This document shows positions 35,915 to 44,343 of a stretch of DNA of 44,383 nucleotides, in pieces. Source of the stretch: an uncultured Arachnia sp. (GTDB taxonomy: Bacteria > Actinomycetota > Actinomycetes > Propionibacteriales > Propionibacteriaceae). The position numbers and the translations under genes are program-made. Every line of letters begins with the position of its first letter. Position 1 is the stretch's first letter. Under the pieces are notes generated by a model. That model saw only the letters and a list, made by a program, of their open reading frames with translations, was not told the DNA's origin and searched no databases. Location of the stretch: the NCBI GenBank assembly GCA_947493705.1, contig CANLSH010000029.1, positions 1 through 44,383 on the forward strand, given 5' to 3'.

Positions 35915-37402
35915 GTGCCGTACAACATCAATCCACACAACGATCCCACTGCATCGACGGAGGCTTTCGACCCCTTTTCATTGGGACGAAGACTGCGACA
36001 CCTGCGAAAAGCCCGCAATTTGACGCTGGCACAGGTTGCCGAGCAGACCGGCGTGGCCGCCTCCCAGCTCTCGCTCCTGGAGAATGGCAAGCGCGAGGCG
36101 AAGGTGTCGACGCTGCAGAAAATTGCGCGCGTGTACAGCGCTTCACTCGACGATCTCACGGCCCCCGTACCGAGCCGTCGGGCTCAACTGGAAATCGAGC
36201 TGGACCGCTACATGAACTCGCCCCTGGCCAGGTCCAAAGATCTGCCGACGGTGCGGATATCCCCGAGGATGCCGATGGATGTGTTGGGAGCTCTGGTTGC
36301 CCTGCACCGGGAACTGGCCCACGATGCCGCGGACCGGGTCGCCACTCCCGAGGAGGCGAGACGCGCCAACGCACAGCTGCGCGACGAGATGCGCGCACGC
36401 GACAACTACTTCGAGGACCTGGAGGTGGAAGCAGGCAAACTACTCACGCGTGTGCGCCACGTTTCGGGCCCCCTGTCACAGCAGCTCATCGGCAAGATCA
36501 CTGAGCACCTGGGCTTCACACTGCACCAGGCGGGAGATCTGCCTCACTCCACAAGGTCTGTCACGGACCTGCGGAACATGCGCATCTACCTACCCGCCAC
36601 CGGAATGGGAGACCATGACCCCAAGTCAGTCCTTCTGCAGGCGCTCGGACACCACATCCTCGGCCACACCCCGCCAACTAGCTATGGCGATTTCCTGCGT
36701 CAACGGATTGAGACGAACTACTTCGCTGCCGCGCTTCTCATGCCTGAGGGGCCCACGGTGGCGTTCCTGCAGGAGGCCAAGGGGCGCCGTGAGCTGGCGA
36801 TTGAGGACCTGCGTGATGCCTTTGCGGTGAGCTACGAGGCCGCCTCACACCGGTTCACCAACGTTGCCACCAAACACCTCGGTATCCAGGTCCACTTCCA
36901 GCGGGTCCACGAGTCAGGCACCATTTACAAGGCGTATGAGAACGACGGGATTTCCTTTCCGAAGGACAATCTGGGCGCCATCGAGGGCCAGCCTGTCTGC
37001 CGGTACTGGACCTCGCGCCAGGTCTTCGACGTCGACGACATGTTCAACGCGTTCGACCAGTACACCGACACTCCATCCGGCACGTACTGGTGTACCGCGC
37101 GCGTGGACAGGACCAGCGAAGGAGGGGCATTCTCCACCAGCATCGGCGTGCGCCTCAAGGATTCCAAGTGGTTCCGCGGCGGCACCACCAAACAACACTC
37201 AGTCTCGAAGTGTCCCGACGAGACGTGTTGTCGCCAGGCCTCGCCGGAATTGATGCAGCGATGGTCAGCCTTCTCGTGGCCGAGTGCACGGACACACGCG
37301 CACCTCTTGGCAGCCCTCCCGCCGGGCACATTTCCGGGAGTCGACGACGAGCAGGTCTATCGGTTCCTGGACTCGCGTTCGGAGATGCCCGGAGTCTTGT
37401 GA
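35915..37402 (+). CDS. ramB: RamB-type regulator of acetate/glyoxylate metabolism
   Basis: About 495 residues with the three-part ScfR/RamB arrangement. First comes an N-terminal XRE helix-turn-helix (GRRLRHLRKARNLTLAQVAEQ...ASQLSLLENGKREAKVSTL). A central peptidase-M78-like (IrrE/ImmA) domain follows with the degenerate ALGHHILGH. Last is a C-terminal DUF2083-type domain containing a cysteine cluster (SKCPDETCC). GTG 35915 is preferred because a -10 box lies seven bases upstream; the frame is open to 35771 but those codons run through the promoter. Divergent from aceA-glcB, its expected target. Confidence 0.88.
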   Translation: MPYNINPHNDPTASTEAFDPFSLGRRLRHLRKARNLTLAQVAEQTGVAASQLSLLENGKREAKVSTLQKIARVYSASLDDLTAPVPSRRAQLEIELDRYMNSPLARSKDLPTVRISPRMPMDVLGALVALHRELAHDAADRVATPEEARRANAQLRDEMRARDNYFEDLEVEAGKLLTRVRHVSGPLSQQLIGKITEHLGFTLHQAGDLPHSTRSVTDLRNMRIYLPATGMGDHDPKSVLLQALGHHILGHTPPTSYGDFLRQRIETNYFAAALLMPEGPTVAFLQEAKGRRELAIEDLRDAFAVSYEAASHRFTNVATKHLGIQVHFQRVHESGTIYKAYENDGISFPKDNLGAIEGQPVCRYWTSRQVFDVDDMFNAFDQYTDTPSGTYWCTARVDRTSEGGAFSTSIGVRLKDSKWFRGGTTKQHSVSKCPDETCCRQASPELMQRWSAFSWPSARTHAHLLAALPPGTFPGVDDEQVYRFLDSRSEMPGVL

Positions 37403-37512
37403 GCGCGCCCGCATCCATACCTTTGCTGCGCGTAGCCTCCACCACTGGCGGATCGAGCGTCGTCCCGGCAGCGCTGGGAGTGGCCACCGGACCGTGCTGC
37501 GAGACGCCCCCG

Positions 37513-38454
37513 CTACGTGGCGGTGTGGTGAAGGACCATCCCCCGGCGCTCCACCTGTCCACCGGGCACGCTCACAGCGCCCTGTCCCCGCCAGTGGCTC
37601 ACCAACTCATCGACGCTCAGCACGTGGACCATGGCAAAGGTGGATGTCCCGTGGACGGCCAACCAGTCGCGCAGCACCCGGAGTCGGAGGGCATCCGGCA
37701 GGTCCGCCACCGCCGTCACGGAGAGGTCGCCAGTCAGGTCCGAGTCAGAGGTGACCTCTGACGCCAACTGATCGAGGAGGTTGGCATCCATGCGTGCCAG
37801 TTTCGCCGAGCGGGCCAGCGCAGGGGTCACATCCTGTCCCAGCGCGGCGGAGAAGTTCTCCAGGTGGCGGCGAGCGCGTACGCGGCGAAACCGGTCATCA
37901 CTGTTGTGGGGGTCCTGCCACGCCTGAACTCCCCACTCCTCGCACGCTGCCACAGTGATGGCGCGACGCAGGTCAAGCAGCGGCCTGATGAAGGGTTCAC
38001 GCACCTTTGCCATGCCTGACAGCGACCTCGTCCCCGAACCACGCAGGAGTCCGAGCAGGACGGATTCAGCCTGATCGTCCAGGGTGTGCCCGAGCAGAAC
38101 AGGGTGGCCGTTGGAAGCGAGGGCAGCGAGACGGGCGTCCCGCGCCGCGGCCTCGAGCCCACCAGGTGCGTTGGCAGCGATGGTGACGCGTCGGGATTCC
38201 GCCGACATGTCTTCGGCTGACAGCAGCTCCACCACACTGACGGCCACCTCGTGCGAGGAGCGCTGCAGCCCATGATCGATCACAACGCAGTGCACCTCGG
38301 CGTCACACCGAGGAGAGGCCCACCGCGCTCCGAGAGCCAGGGCCAGGGAGTCGGCCCCGCCGGAGCAACCGACGACAACTGGCCCCGAAGGAAGCACGGC
38401 CGCCACCGCGTTCGCCACGGCAAGTGATGCCGGCCCCAGTTCACGCCGTGCCAT
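37513..38454 (-). CDS. tilS: tRNA(Ile)-lysidine synthase
   Basis: Converts C34 of the AUA-reading tRNA(Ile) to lysidine with ATP. The 313 residues include the PP-loop SGGADS in VVGCSGGADSLALA (about 35), LLGHTLDDQAESVLLGLLRGSG and the substrate loop region ARRHLENF. ATG 38454 lies within the end of the zincin gene (14-base overlap) with GGAGG just upstream. It is the last gene of dacB-zincin-tilS; hpt, its usual next neighbour, is displaced. Confidence 0.94.
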   Translation of the reverse strand: MARRELGPASLAVANAVAAVLPSGPVVVGCSGGADSLALALGARWASPRCDAEVHCVVIDHGLQRSSHEVAVSVVELLSAEDMSAESRRVTIAANAPGGLEAAARDARLAALASNGHPVLLGHTLDDQAESVLLGLLRGSGTRSLSGMAKVREPFIRPLLDLRRAITVAACEEWGVQAWQDPHNSDDRFRRVRARRHLENFSAALGQDVTPALARSAKLARMDANLLDQLASEVTSDSDLTGDLSVTAVADLPDALRLRVLRDWLAVHGTSTFAMVHVLSVDELVSHWRGQGAVSVPGGQVERRGMVLHHTAT

Positions 38455-39409
38455 GAACCCTCCGCAGCCAGGTGATCGGCTCACGGATCTCTGCAGGGCG
38501 CGGCAGGCCCTCGGGCGACTCATAGGCCCCGTTCAATGCCGTCCTACCAGCCCTGATCGAAACCGCCCGGCAGAAGGCCAGGCCCTCCCGGTACTGAGCA
38601 TTCTTGTCGATGGCGGGGATCAGCCTGGCCAGCGCCGTCGGAGGGTTGTTCCTGGTGAATGCCCGGCGCAACCGGCGCACGGTGGGGACATGTCTGGTCC
38701 CCAGCTTGTCGGAGACGAAATCTGCATGCCCCTCGAGGAGGGTCATGGTGGCGGAGACCTCCTGCAGTGCCCGGTGGGCGGATGGGCTCGTCATGGACGC
38801 CGCCAGACCGCGTCCACCCAGCACACCGCGCGCCACGTCGAGAGCCCCCACGTCGTCCATGGCTATCGTCTCGAACCGCTGCACAAGGTGATCCAGCAGC
38901 CACGGGGCCGCGCTGAACTGGAAGGCATGGGTCTGCTCATGTGCTGCCACCCACAGCTGGAAATCCTTCATCACGAACCCGTGGGTGCGCTGTAGCTGCA
39001 GGATGTTGGGGGCCAGCAGGAAAAGGGTGGAAGCGGCGGGATCAAACTGTCCGAGCAGTCGACGGCCCACCCATCCCAGAGCAACTCCGGCAATGGCGCC
39101 GTGCCCCGCGGCCCGCAGAGAACGCAATGGTCCTGACGGGCCGGGCAGCGACAGTCCATCCAGCGCAGCGCGAGCCATGCCGGTGGCCCCACGAGCCCAC
39201 GTGGCACGGTCACTCACGACGACCCTACGGGCGGGCTGTCCCGGCATGCCGCTGACGGTGGCGACGAGTTCGCCTGCTCGTTGAGCAGCCAGTCGTAGCG
39301 AGGCCACGAGCGCATGGGCCTCCGGTCGTGAGAGAACCGGCAGTTCACCTGATGTGGAGCCGCCAACCCGACCGGCCAGTCCCCAGTCGATGGGGGGCAG
39401 AGTCTGCAT
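38441..39409 (-). CDS. Zincin_2-type zinc metalloprotease-like protein
   Basis: A 322-residue member of the actinobacterial family always found between dacB and tilS (PF10103, formerly noted as coenzyme F420-associated). The zinc motif HEQTH stands in WVAAHEQTHAFQF, and a second acidic helix (LLEGHADFVSD) probably gives the third ligand. No signal peptide. Substrate unknown. ATG 39409 shares its A with the dacB stop (TGATG), which fixes the start; the frame upstream lies inside dacB. Confidence 0.88.
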   Translation of the reverse strand: MQTLPPIDWGLAGRVGGSTSGELPVLSRPEAHALVASLRLAAQRAGELVATVSGMPGQPARRVVVSDRATWARGATGMARAALDGLSLPGPSGPLRSLRAAGHGAIAGVALGWVGRRLLGQFDPAASTLFLLAPNILQLQRTHGFVMKDFQLWVAAHEQTHAFQFSAAPWLLDHLVQRFETIAMDDVGALDVARGVLGGRGLAASMTSPSAHRALQEVSATMTLLEGHADFVSDKLGTRHVPTVRRLRRAFTRNNPPTALARLIPAIDKNAQYREGLAFCRAVSIRAGRTALNGAYESPEGLPRPAEIREPITWLRRVHGTA

Positions 39410-40872
39410 CAGCAGCCGCACGACGTGATGACGCCCACGCCCTGATCGGTCCAGACCCTGGCGGCCCACCCGTCGGAGGAGCCGTTGGTCAGGAACGCGT
39501 AGGACAGTGGACGACCCTCAGCGGTGATGGTTGTGCCAGCCAGGGAGCCAACGCGCGTGAGTGTGCCCGTCTTGGCCTTGGCCACACCGCGGGCAGAACG
39601 GGAGATGTCGTCGCTGAAGCGATCGGCGAGCGTCCCGGTCACACCCGCGACCGGGAGGCCGTCCAGGATGAGGGACAGCGAGGGATCATCGACGGCGCGT
39701 CGCACGGTAGTCGCCAACATCTCCGCCGAGACCAGATTGGAACGCGACAGCCCCGAAGCATCCCGCAGCACGGCGCCGTCGGTCCACAACGAGAGCTCCC
39801 GCAGCTGTTCCTCAATGGCAGCCACGGAACCCGCGAAGGTGGTCGGATGGCCGGTCGCAGCGGCCAGTTGCAGACCCAGTATCTCCGCGAAGGAATTGTT
39901 GGAGCGCAACATCATCTGCTCCGCCAGGACATGCAGCGGCGCGGACTCTACCCGGGCAATCTCCTCCCCCGTCGCCGGGGCCGCCACGGGCACACCGGTG
40001 ACGGTGATCCCGGCTGCAGTCAGCTGTGTGGCAAATATGGTGGCGGCCGACAGGGCCGGGGTTCGGCTACGGCCACCGGTGGGCTCACGGCCCTCGTCCA
40101 CCCACAGCGCGCTGAGCTGCGTCACCTGATCGCGATAGTTGGCGGGCCACGTATCATTCCACCCCGGATCAGTGAAGAGTGAAGCATCGAAGGCCAGGGT
40201 GACGCTGGTGGTCCCTGCCTCCTGCAGTGCAGCGGCGGTTGACGTCGCGAGCTCCTGCAGTGATGCCCGTCGTGGGTAGGCGGTGGTGGGCTCGGCGGTC
40301 AGCATCGGGTCCCCTCCGCCCACCAGGACGATGCTGCCCTCGGCTGGCTGCACCACTCGCGTGGGGAAGCGCATCTGCCGATCCATGGCATGCATGATGG
40401 CCGTGACGCTCAGAAGCTTGGTGTTGGAGGCTGGGATCAGGAGGGTGCTGGCGTCGCGGGAGGCAACCACCTGTCCGGTTTCGGTGTCGACCACCTCGTA
40501 TGCCAGGGCCAGGGCGTCGGCTCCCGCCAGGAGCTTCGAGATGTCCAGCGTGTTCAGTTGTTGCTCCACCTCCGCTCTGACAGGAAGACTCCCGGCCACT
40601 GCGGTGGGTGGCTGCCCCACCGGCACTCCACTCGCGGTGGGAGTGGCGCTGGGGGCGGGTGGTGGCATCAGCAGCGACGGCGGCACCGTCGTCGGCGCAC
40701 CAGTCCTCTCGGCGCTGACAGCCCGCATTATCGGATGCCAGAACACGAGGCCCGCAAAGGCGGTCACCAACAGCAGGCCAATCAGAATCCACGTGATGAG
40801 CCAGTGGCGTGCCAGCCGTGAAGTGCTCAATCGTGCTCCAGACGCGATACTGTGCAACGGAGAGACCATCAT
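39409..40872 (-). CDS. dacB: D-alanyl-D-alanine carboxypeptidase (PBP4/DacB family)
   Basis: Trims or cleaves peptidoglycan peptides outside the membrane. One N-terminal membrane segment (LITWILIGLLLVTAFAGLVFW) is followed by a Pro/Ala-rich linker and the S13 transpeptidase-like domain. SxxK is SNTK in LIPASNTKLL, SxN is RSNNSFAE and KTG is AKTGTLTRVG. The PBP4 insertion between SxxK and SxN is present. The start is not certain: ATG 40872 is taken, with ATGs at 40881 and 40869 also in frame and no clear ribosome site. Divergent from ppa and first in the dacB-zincin-tilS operon. Confidence 0.92.
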   Translation of the reverse strand: MMVSPLHSIASGARLSTSRLARHWLITWILIGLLLVTAFAGLVFWHPIMRAVSAERTGAPTTVPPSLLMPPPAPSATPTASGVPVGQPPTAVAGSLPVRAEVEQQLNTLDISKLLAGADALALAYEVVDTETGQVVASRDASTLLIPASNTKLLSVTAIMHAMDRQMRFPTRVVQPAEGSIVLVGGGDPMLTAEPTTAYPRRASLQELATSTAAALQEAGTTSVTLAFDASLFTDPGWNDTWPANYRDQVTQLSALWVDEGREPTGGRSRTPALSAATIFATQLTAAGITVTGVPVAAPATGEEIARVESAPLHVLAEQMMLRSNNSFAEILGLQLAAATGHPTTFAGSVAAIEEQLRELSLWTDGAVLRDASGLSRSNLVSAEMLATTVRRAVDDPSLSLILDGLPVAGVTGTLADRFSDDISRSARGVAKAKTGTLTRVGSLAGTTITAEGRPLSYAFLTNGSSDGWAARVWTDQGVGVITSCGC

Positions 40873-40913
40873 CCGCCGCATGTGGATGAGACACAATCAT
40901 AGGAGTTAAGTCC

Positions 40914-41477
40914 GTGAGCGAAGACTTCGTCGAGAGCTTCGAGCTGATCCCTGATGACCGTCGAATCCTGTTCGACGTCACCGTGGAGATCCCGAAGGGC
41001 ACCAAGAACAAGTACGAGATGGACCACAACACCGGCCGGATCCGTCTGGATCGCACGCTGTTCACCTCGACGCAGTACCCGTACGACTACGGATTCATCG
41101 AAGGAACCCTTGGCCAGGATGGCGACCCTCTGGACGCGATGGTGATCGGCGCTGATCCCACCTTCCCCGGTTGCCTGATCGAGTGCTACGCCGTTGCCAT
41201 GTTCCGCATGACCGACGAAATGGGTGGCGACGACAAAGTGCTCTGCCTGCCCACAGCCGACACGCGTCGCCGACACATGGCTGACCTGGACTCGGTACCT
41301 GAGTACATGCTCCTGGAGATCGAGCACTTCTTCTCCGTCTACAAGGACCTGGAGCCGGGCAAATCCGTGGAGGGCGCCACCTGGACGGGACGGGCCGAGG
41401 CCGAGCAAGAGGTCAAGGAAAGTCACGAGCGTGCCAAGGGCACGCCCTTCGAACACCACAACGTCAACCTGCACTGA
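40914..41477 (+). CDS. ppa: Inorganic pyrophosphatase (family I)
   Basis: Hydrolyses pyrophosphate from biosynthetic reactions. 187 residues; the family I metal-binding signature D-x-D-P-x-D is seen in [20 protein letters not shown], with [14 protein letters not shown] for phosphate binding. GTG 40914 has AGGAG eight bases upstream. The enzyme is classically inhibited by fluoride, which makes its position just ahead of two fluoride-channel genes notable. Confidence 0.96.
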   Translation: MSEDFVESFELIPDDRRILFDVTVEIPKGTKNKYEMDHNTGRIRLDRTLFTSTQYPYDYGFIEGTLGQDGDPLDAMVIGADPTFPGCLIECYAVAMFRMTDEMGGDDKVLCLPTADTRRRHMADLDSVPEYMLLEIEHFFSVYKDLEPGKSVEGATWTGRAEAEQEVKESHERAKGTPFEHHNVNLH

Positions 41478-41526
41478 CGTGTGACGGGGCCCGCCTGACA
41501 CCGCCGGCGGTGAGGAAGGAGTTGTC

Positions 41527-42072
41527 TTGTCACCCATGAGGGAAACACCACAGCCACACTCCTCCCGTCTCACCCCCTTCGCCGGCCACCCCGTCGTAGC
41601 GGGCATCGTTCCGGGACAACCTGAACTCGTGACGCTTACAGCAGCGTCCTGGGCTGCTGCGTTGCACGTGGATCTGTACGCCGGTTACGTCGATACCTCC
41701 CGGATCACCGTGACCGAATACCCCGACGGCACGGTGCACCACAGCGAGATGAGCGTCGACGTCGCAGATGACTCCTGGCGTGAACGCTCGGAGCAGATCC
41801 AGACATTCTTGGGTGAAGTGTTGGCCGACAGTGGCATCACGTGGCACTTCCGCTACCTAGCCGGCCGGCCCGACCGGTCCCTGACGCACCTTGCACGCGC
41901 TGTCGATGCATCAGCACTGGTTGTGGGAACTCACTCTCCCGGAATCTCGTCCCGGTGGCACGACTTCATGGACGGCTCCATGGCCGCACGACTGGCACAT
42001 CACCAACACCGTCCCGTGCTCGTGGTGCCACTCCAGGTTGTGGACTGGCACGCCGCCAACCCGTGGCAGTGA
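41527..42072 (+). CDS. Universal stress protein (UspA family)
   Basis: A 181-residue single Usp domain. The C-terminal ATP-site region reads LVVGTHSPGISSRWHDFMDG then SMAARLAHHQHRPVLVVP, close to G-2x-G-9x-G(S/T) although the first spacing differs. The N-terminal strand is VVAGIVPGQPE. The start is taken as TTG 41527, five bases after AAGGAG; ATG 41536 is in frame but further from it. It follows ppa by 49 bases and overlaps the next gene (TGATG). Confidence 0.8.
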   Translation: MSPMRETPQPHSSRLTPFAGHPVVAGIVPGQPELVTLTAASWAAALHVDLYAGYVDTSRITVTEYPDGTVHHSEMSVDVADDSWRERSEQIQTFLGEVLADSGITWHFRYLAGRPDRSLTHLARAVDASALVVGTHSPGISSRWHDFMDGSMAARLAHHQHRPVLVVPLQVVDWHAANPWQ

Positions 42073-42533
42073 TGGCCTCCTGGCCGGAGCTGGTGACTCC
42101 TGATTCCCCGCCGCAACGAGATGCCCACGGCTGGACACTGCTCCTCGTTGGCATCGGTGGCGCCATCGGGACGCTGCTTCGCGTCGGTATCGAATCGGCT
42201 GTCTCCCCGGCCGCTGGCGGCTGGCCGACGGGCACTTTCCTCATCAACATTTCGGGCGCTTTCATCCTCGCCGTACTTCTCGAATCCCTGTCTCTTCACG
42301 GTCCGGACGGCGGCTGGCGCCGTCGGATCCGCTTGGGAGTCGGGACCGGCGTGCTCGGTGGGTACACCACTTACAGCTCGTTCATGGTGGAGACCGCGCT
42401 TCTGGGGGCCGACGACCGGTACCTGGTCGCTTTCGGCTATGCCGCCATCAGCGTGGTGCTCGGTGTCATCGCCGCGTTGGCCGGCGTCATGCTGATGGGC
42501 GCCGTGCGTCGTGTCTCGGCGGTGCAAGCATGA
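42072..42533 (+). CDS. crcB: Fluoride ion channel CrcB/Fluc, first subunit
   Basis: A 153-residue membrane protein with four hydrophobic helices. Fluc hallmarks: the pore asparagine in GTFLINISGAF, an arginine in GTLLRVGIES, and GGYTTYSSF at the central break that binds Na+ at the dimer interface. It exports fluoride passively. ATG 42072 shares its A with the Usp stop; the longer upstream frame is inside the Usp gene. The next gene is a second, diverged Fluc, so the two probably form a heterodimer of opposite topology. Confidence 0.92.
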   Translation: MASWPELVTPDSPPQRDAHGWTLLLVGIGGAIGTLLRVGIESAVSPAAGGWPTGTFLINISGAFILAVLLESLSLHGPDGGWRRRIRLGVGTGVLGGYTTYSSFMVETALLGADDRYLVAFGYAAISVVLGVIAALAGVMLMGAVRRVSAVQA

Positions 42534-42892
42534 TCCTCCTCCTCGTCTCTGTGGCTGGCGGTCTCGGTGCTGTTGCCCGCTTCGCTCTGGACTCCTTCAT
42601 CACCACACGCTGGCCCGCTCCGGTGCCGGTGGGCACGGTGGTGGTCAACGTCACCGGATCGCTGCTTCTCGGGCTTCTCACAGGTTGGGCGCTGGTGAAT
42701 GACGGCAGCGATCTGCTGGCAGTCCTTGGTGTTGGGCTTCTTGGTGGCTACACAACTTTTAGTACGGCGAGCGTGGAGGCGGCCCGGCTGGTGCGCAGCG
42801 GGCGTGGTCTGGGCGCAGCTCTCCACGCGGTGGGCATGGTGGTCCTCGGTCTGGGTGCGGCCATCGTGGGGCTGTGGATCACGGGGCCCTGA
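42530..42892 (+). CDS. crcB: Fluoride ion channel CrcB/Fluc, second subunit
   Basis: A 120-residue, four-helix Fluc protein with VPVGTVVVNVTGSLLLG and GGYTTFSTAS. It starts at ATG 42530, overlapping the first crcB by four bases (ATGA), and is followed within five bases by the 89-bp repeat array. The arrangement and the sequence divergence between the two copies match the paired crcB genes of Gram-positive bacteria. No fluoride riboswitch was recognised upstream. Confidence 0.92.
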   Translation: MILLLVSVAGGLGAVARFALDSFITTRWPAPVPVGTVVVNVTGSLLLGLLTGWALVNDGSDLLAVLGVGLLGGYTTFSTASVEAARLVRSGRGLGAALHAVGMVVLGLGAAIVGLWITGP

Positions 42893-42896
42893 TGGC

Positions 42897-43213
42897 CGCG
42901 TGAGCGAAACGAACATGACCCGGGGGGTCCACGGGGGTTTCCCCCGGGAAACGCGACGGAGTCGCCTGTTTCCCGGCCAGAGGGAGCGCGTGAGCGAAAC
43001 GAACACCACCGGGGGGTCCACGTGGGTTTCCCCCGGGAACCGCGACGGAGTCGCCTGTTTCCCGGCCAGAGGGAGCGCGTGAGCGAAACGAACACCACCG
43101 GGGGGTCCACGTGGGTTTCCCCCGGGAACCGCGACGGAGTCGCCTGTTTCCCGGCCAGAGGGAGCGCGTGAGCGAAACGAACACCACCGGGGGGTCCACG
43201 GGGGTTTCCCCCG
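42897..43213. repeat. 89-bp tandem repeat array
   Basis: About 3.5 units: TGAGCGAAAC begins at 42901, 42991, 43080 and 43169 (spacing 90, 89, 89). Units two and three are nearly identical and the first differs at a few bases. Each unit contains several short palindromes: CCACGTGG, CGAC-GGA-GTCG and a GGG-TTT-CCCCC stem. The last unit is cut after its GGGTTTCCCCC. It fills the gap (42893-43228) between crcB and the methyltransferase gene. No gene was found in it, although frames stay open on the minus strand. Confidence 0.93.
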
Positions 43214-43220
43214 TGCGAGA

Positions 43221-43230
43221 ATTGCGCAAT
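43221..43230. promoter_or_regulatory. Perfect palindrome at the methyltransferase start codon
   Basis: ATTGCGCAAT is a perfect ten-base palindrome whose last two bases are the AT of the start codon. No clear Shine-Dalgarno precedes it. It could be an operator or simply chance. Confidence 0.25.
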
Positions 43231-44230
43231 GCCTGACCTGTTGCTGCTCCGCACCCCATCTGCAAACCGTGTCTACGCCGGCGAGTCGGCGACGCTCAGC
43301 GCAGCTGAACTCAAGATCTGTGCACCCTTCGCCCATGCCATCGCGGACGAAGAGTTGGCCGGAGTCGGCTACCTGGGGTTCAGCACAGACGAGCTCACCC
43401 CAGATCAACTCGAGACAATCTCCACACAGTCCACGGCCTTCGCGCTGTTCGAACGCCACGATGATCTGCTGCGTCCCGTCGCGCTTCCAAAGGTTGAGGT
43501 TCTGGACGACGACCTGATCACCATCCCCAAGTATCAGGGCAAGACCAACGAGCAGTTCACACGGCTGCTTCTCAACGTGACGCTGGCATCTGTGGAGCGT
43601 CCGTCAACCGGCCCACGTCAGGTGCTGGATCCACTTGCCGGCCGTGGGACGACCTTGAGCTCAGCACTGCTGCTGGGTCATGACGGATACGGCGTTGACG
43701 CGGATGACAAGGCTTTCGAGCAGATGAGCGCCTTCTACAAGACCTGGTTGAGACGCAAGCGCCTCAAGCACACCGCCGACGTGTCCCCGGTTCGTCGAGA
43801 TGGCAAAACTGTGGGCAAGCGCTTCGACGCCAGCATCCGGTTGGAGGACCGCACGCTGCAGCTCACCTCCTTCACCGGCGACACGCGAGACTCCGCGAGT
43901 CTGTTCGGCAAGAAGAAGTTCGATGCAATCGTCACAGATGCTCCCTATGGCGTCGTCCACGGCTCCAGCACGGACGTGCGCGGCGGCGGGAAGCGTGACC
44001 GCACCTCCGCCCGGCTCCTGAAGGATGCTGTGGGTGTGTGGGCATCACAATTGATGCATGGCGGAGCGCTTGGGCTGAGCTGGAACACCTTTGGAATGCC
44101 GCGGGAAGACCTCATCAAGGTGCTGCAGGACGCCGGTCTGAGCGTGAAAACTGACGGCCCCTGGGAGCGTTTTGCGCACCGCGTGGATGCCTCCATCCGT
44201 CGCGACCTCCTGGTGGCGGTCAACCCTTGA
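43229..44230 (+). CDS. Trm11-like SAM-dependent (tRNA guanine-N2?) methyltransferase
   Basis: A 333-residue protein with a Rossmann methyltransferase domain in the C-terminal two thirds. Motif I is VLDPLAGRGTTLSSAL (about 131-146), an acidic end of strand two is GYGVDADD, and the catalytic motif is TDAPYGV (about 237-243), the D-P/A-P-Y form seen in Trm11/Trm14-type N2-guanine RNA methyltransferases. The N-terminal third is not a recognisable THUMP domain. RNA is the likely substrate, but a DNA amino-methyltransferase cannot be excluded from the motif alone. It stands alone after the repeat array. Confidence 0.78.
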   Translation: MPDLLLLRTPSANRVYAGESATLSAAELKICAPFAHAIADEELAGVGYLGFSTDELTPDQLETISTQSTAFALFERHDDLLRPVALPKVEVLDDDLITIPKYQGKTNEQFTRLLLNVTLASVERPSTGPRQVLDPLAGRGTTLSSALLLGHDGYGVDADDKAFEQMSAFYKTWLRRKRLKHTADVSPVRRDGKTVGKRFDASIRLEDRTLQLTSFTGDTRDSASLFGKKKFDAIVTDAPYGVVHGSSTDVRGGGKRDRTSARLLKDAVGVWASQLMHGGALGLSWNTFGMPREDLIKVLQDAGLSVKTDGPWERFAHRVDASIRRDLLVAVNP

Positions 44231-44256
44231 GCCAGCTGGGGAACCACTGATCAATC

Positions 44257-44343
44257 ATGTCCTGGCTGCGGCGCACCGGATCGGGCGATCTGGCGCCCCT
44301 ACATCCGGATATGGACATCCAGTACACGCACCAGATGCAGTAA
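44257..44343 (+). other. Short open frame running into the right terminal repeat
   Basis: An ATG at 44257 opens 28 codons (MSWLRRTGSGDLAPLHPDMD then IQYTHQMQ) to a TAA inside the repeat. There is no ribosome site and no known similarity. It is recorded because the left copy of the repeat ends the same frame in almost the same way (QYTHQM, stop). The 88 bases between the methyltransferase stop and the repeat otherwise show nothing. Confidence 0.25.

Noticed and set aside
37403..37512. Possible gene or tRNA between ramB and tilS
   Set aside because: Only 110 bases between converging genes; no tRNA-like arms or coding signal seen.
40860..40914. Fluoride riboswitch ahead of ppa
   Set aside because: The interval is about 40 bases, too short, and shows none of the crcB-motif conserved bases.
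42897..43213. CRISPR array or fluoride riboswitch array
   Set aside because: Tandem units with no variable spacers; the crcB-motif consensus is not present.
42437..43459. A 340-codon minus-strand open frame over the 89-bp array
   Set aside because: Consists of repeat translation and antisense of crcB and the methyltransferase. Low-complexity, with no start signal.
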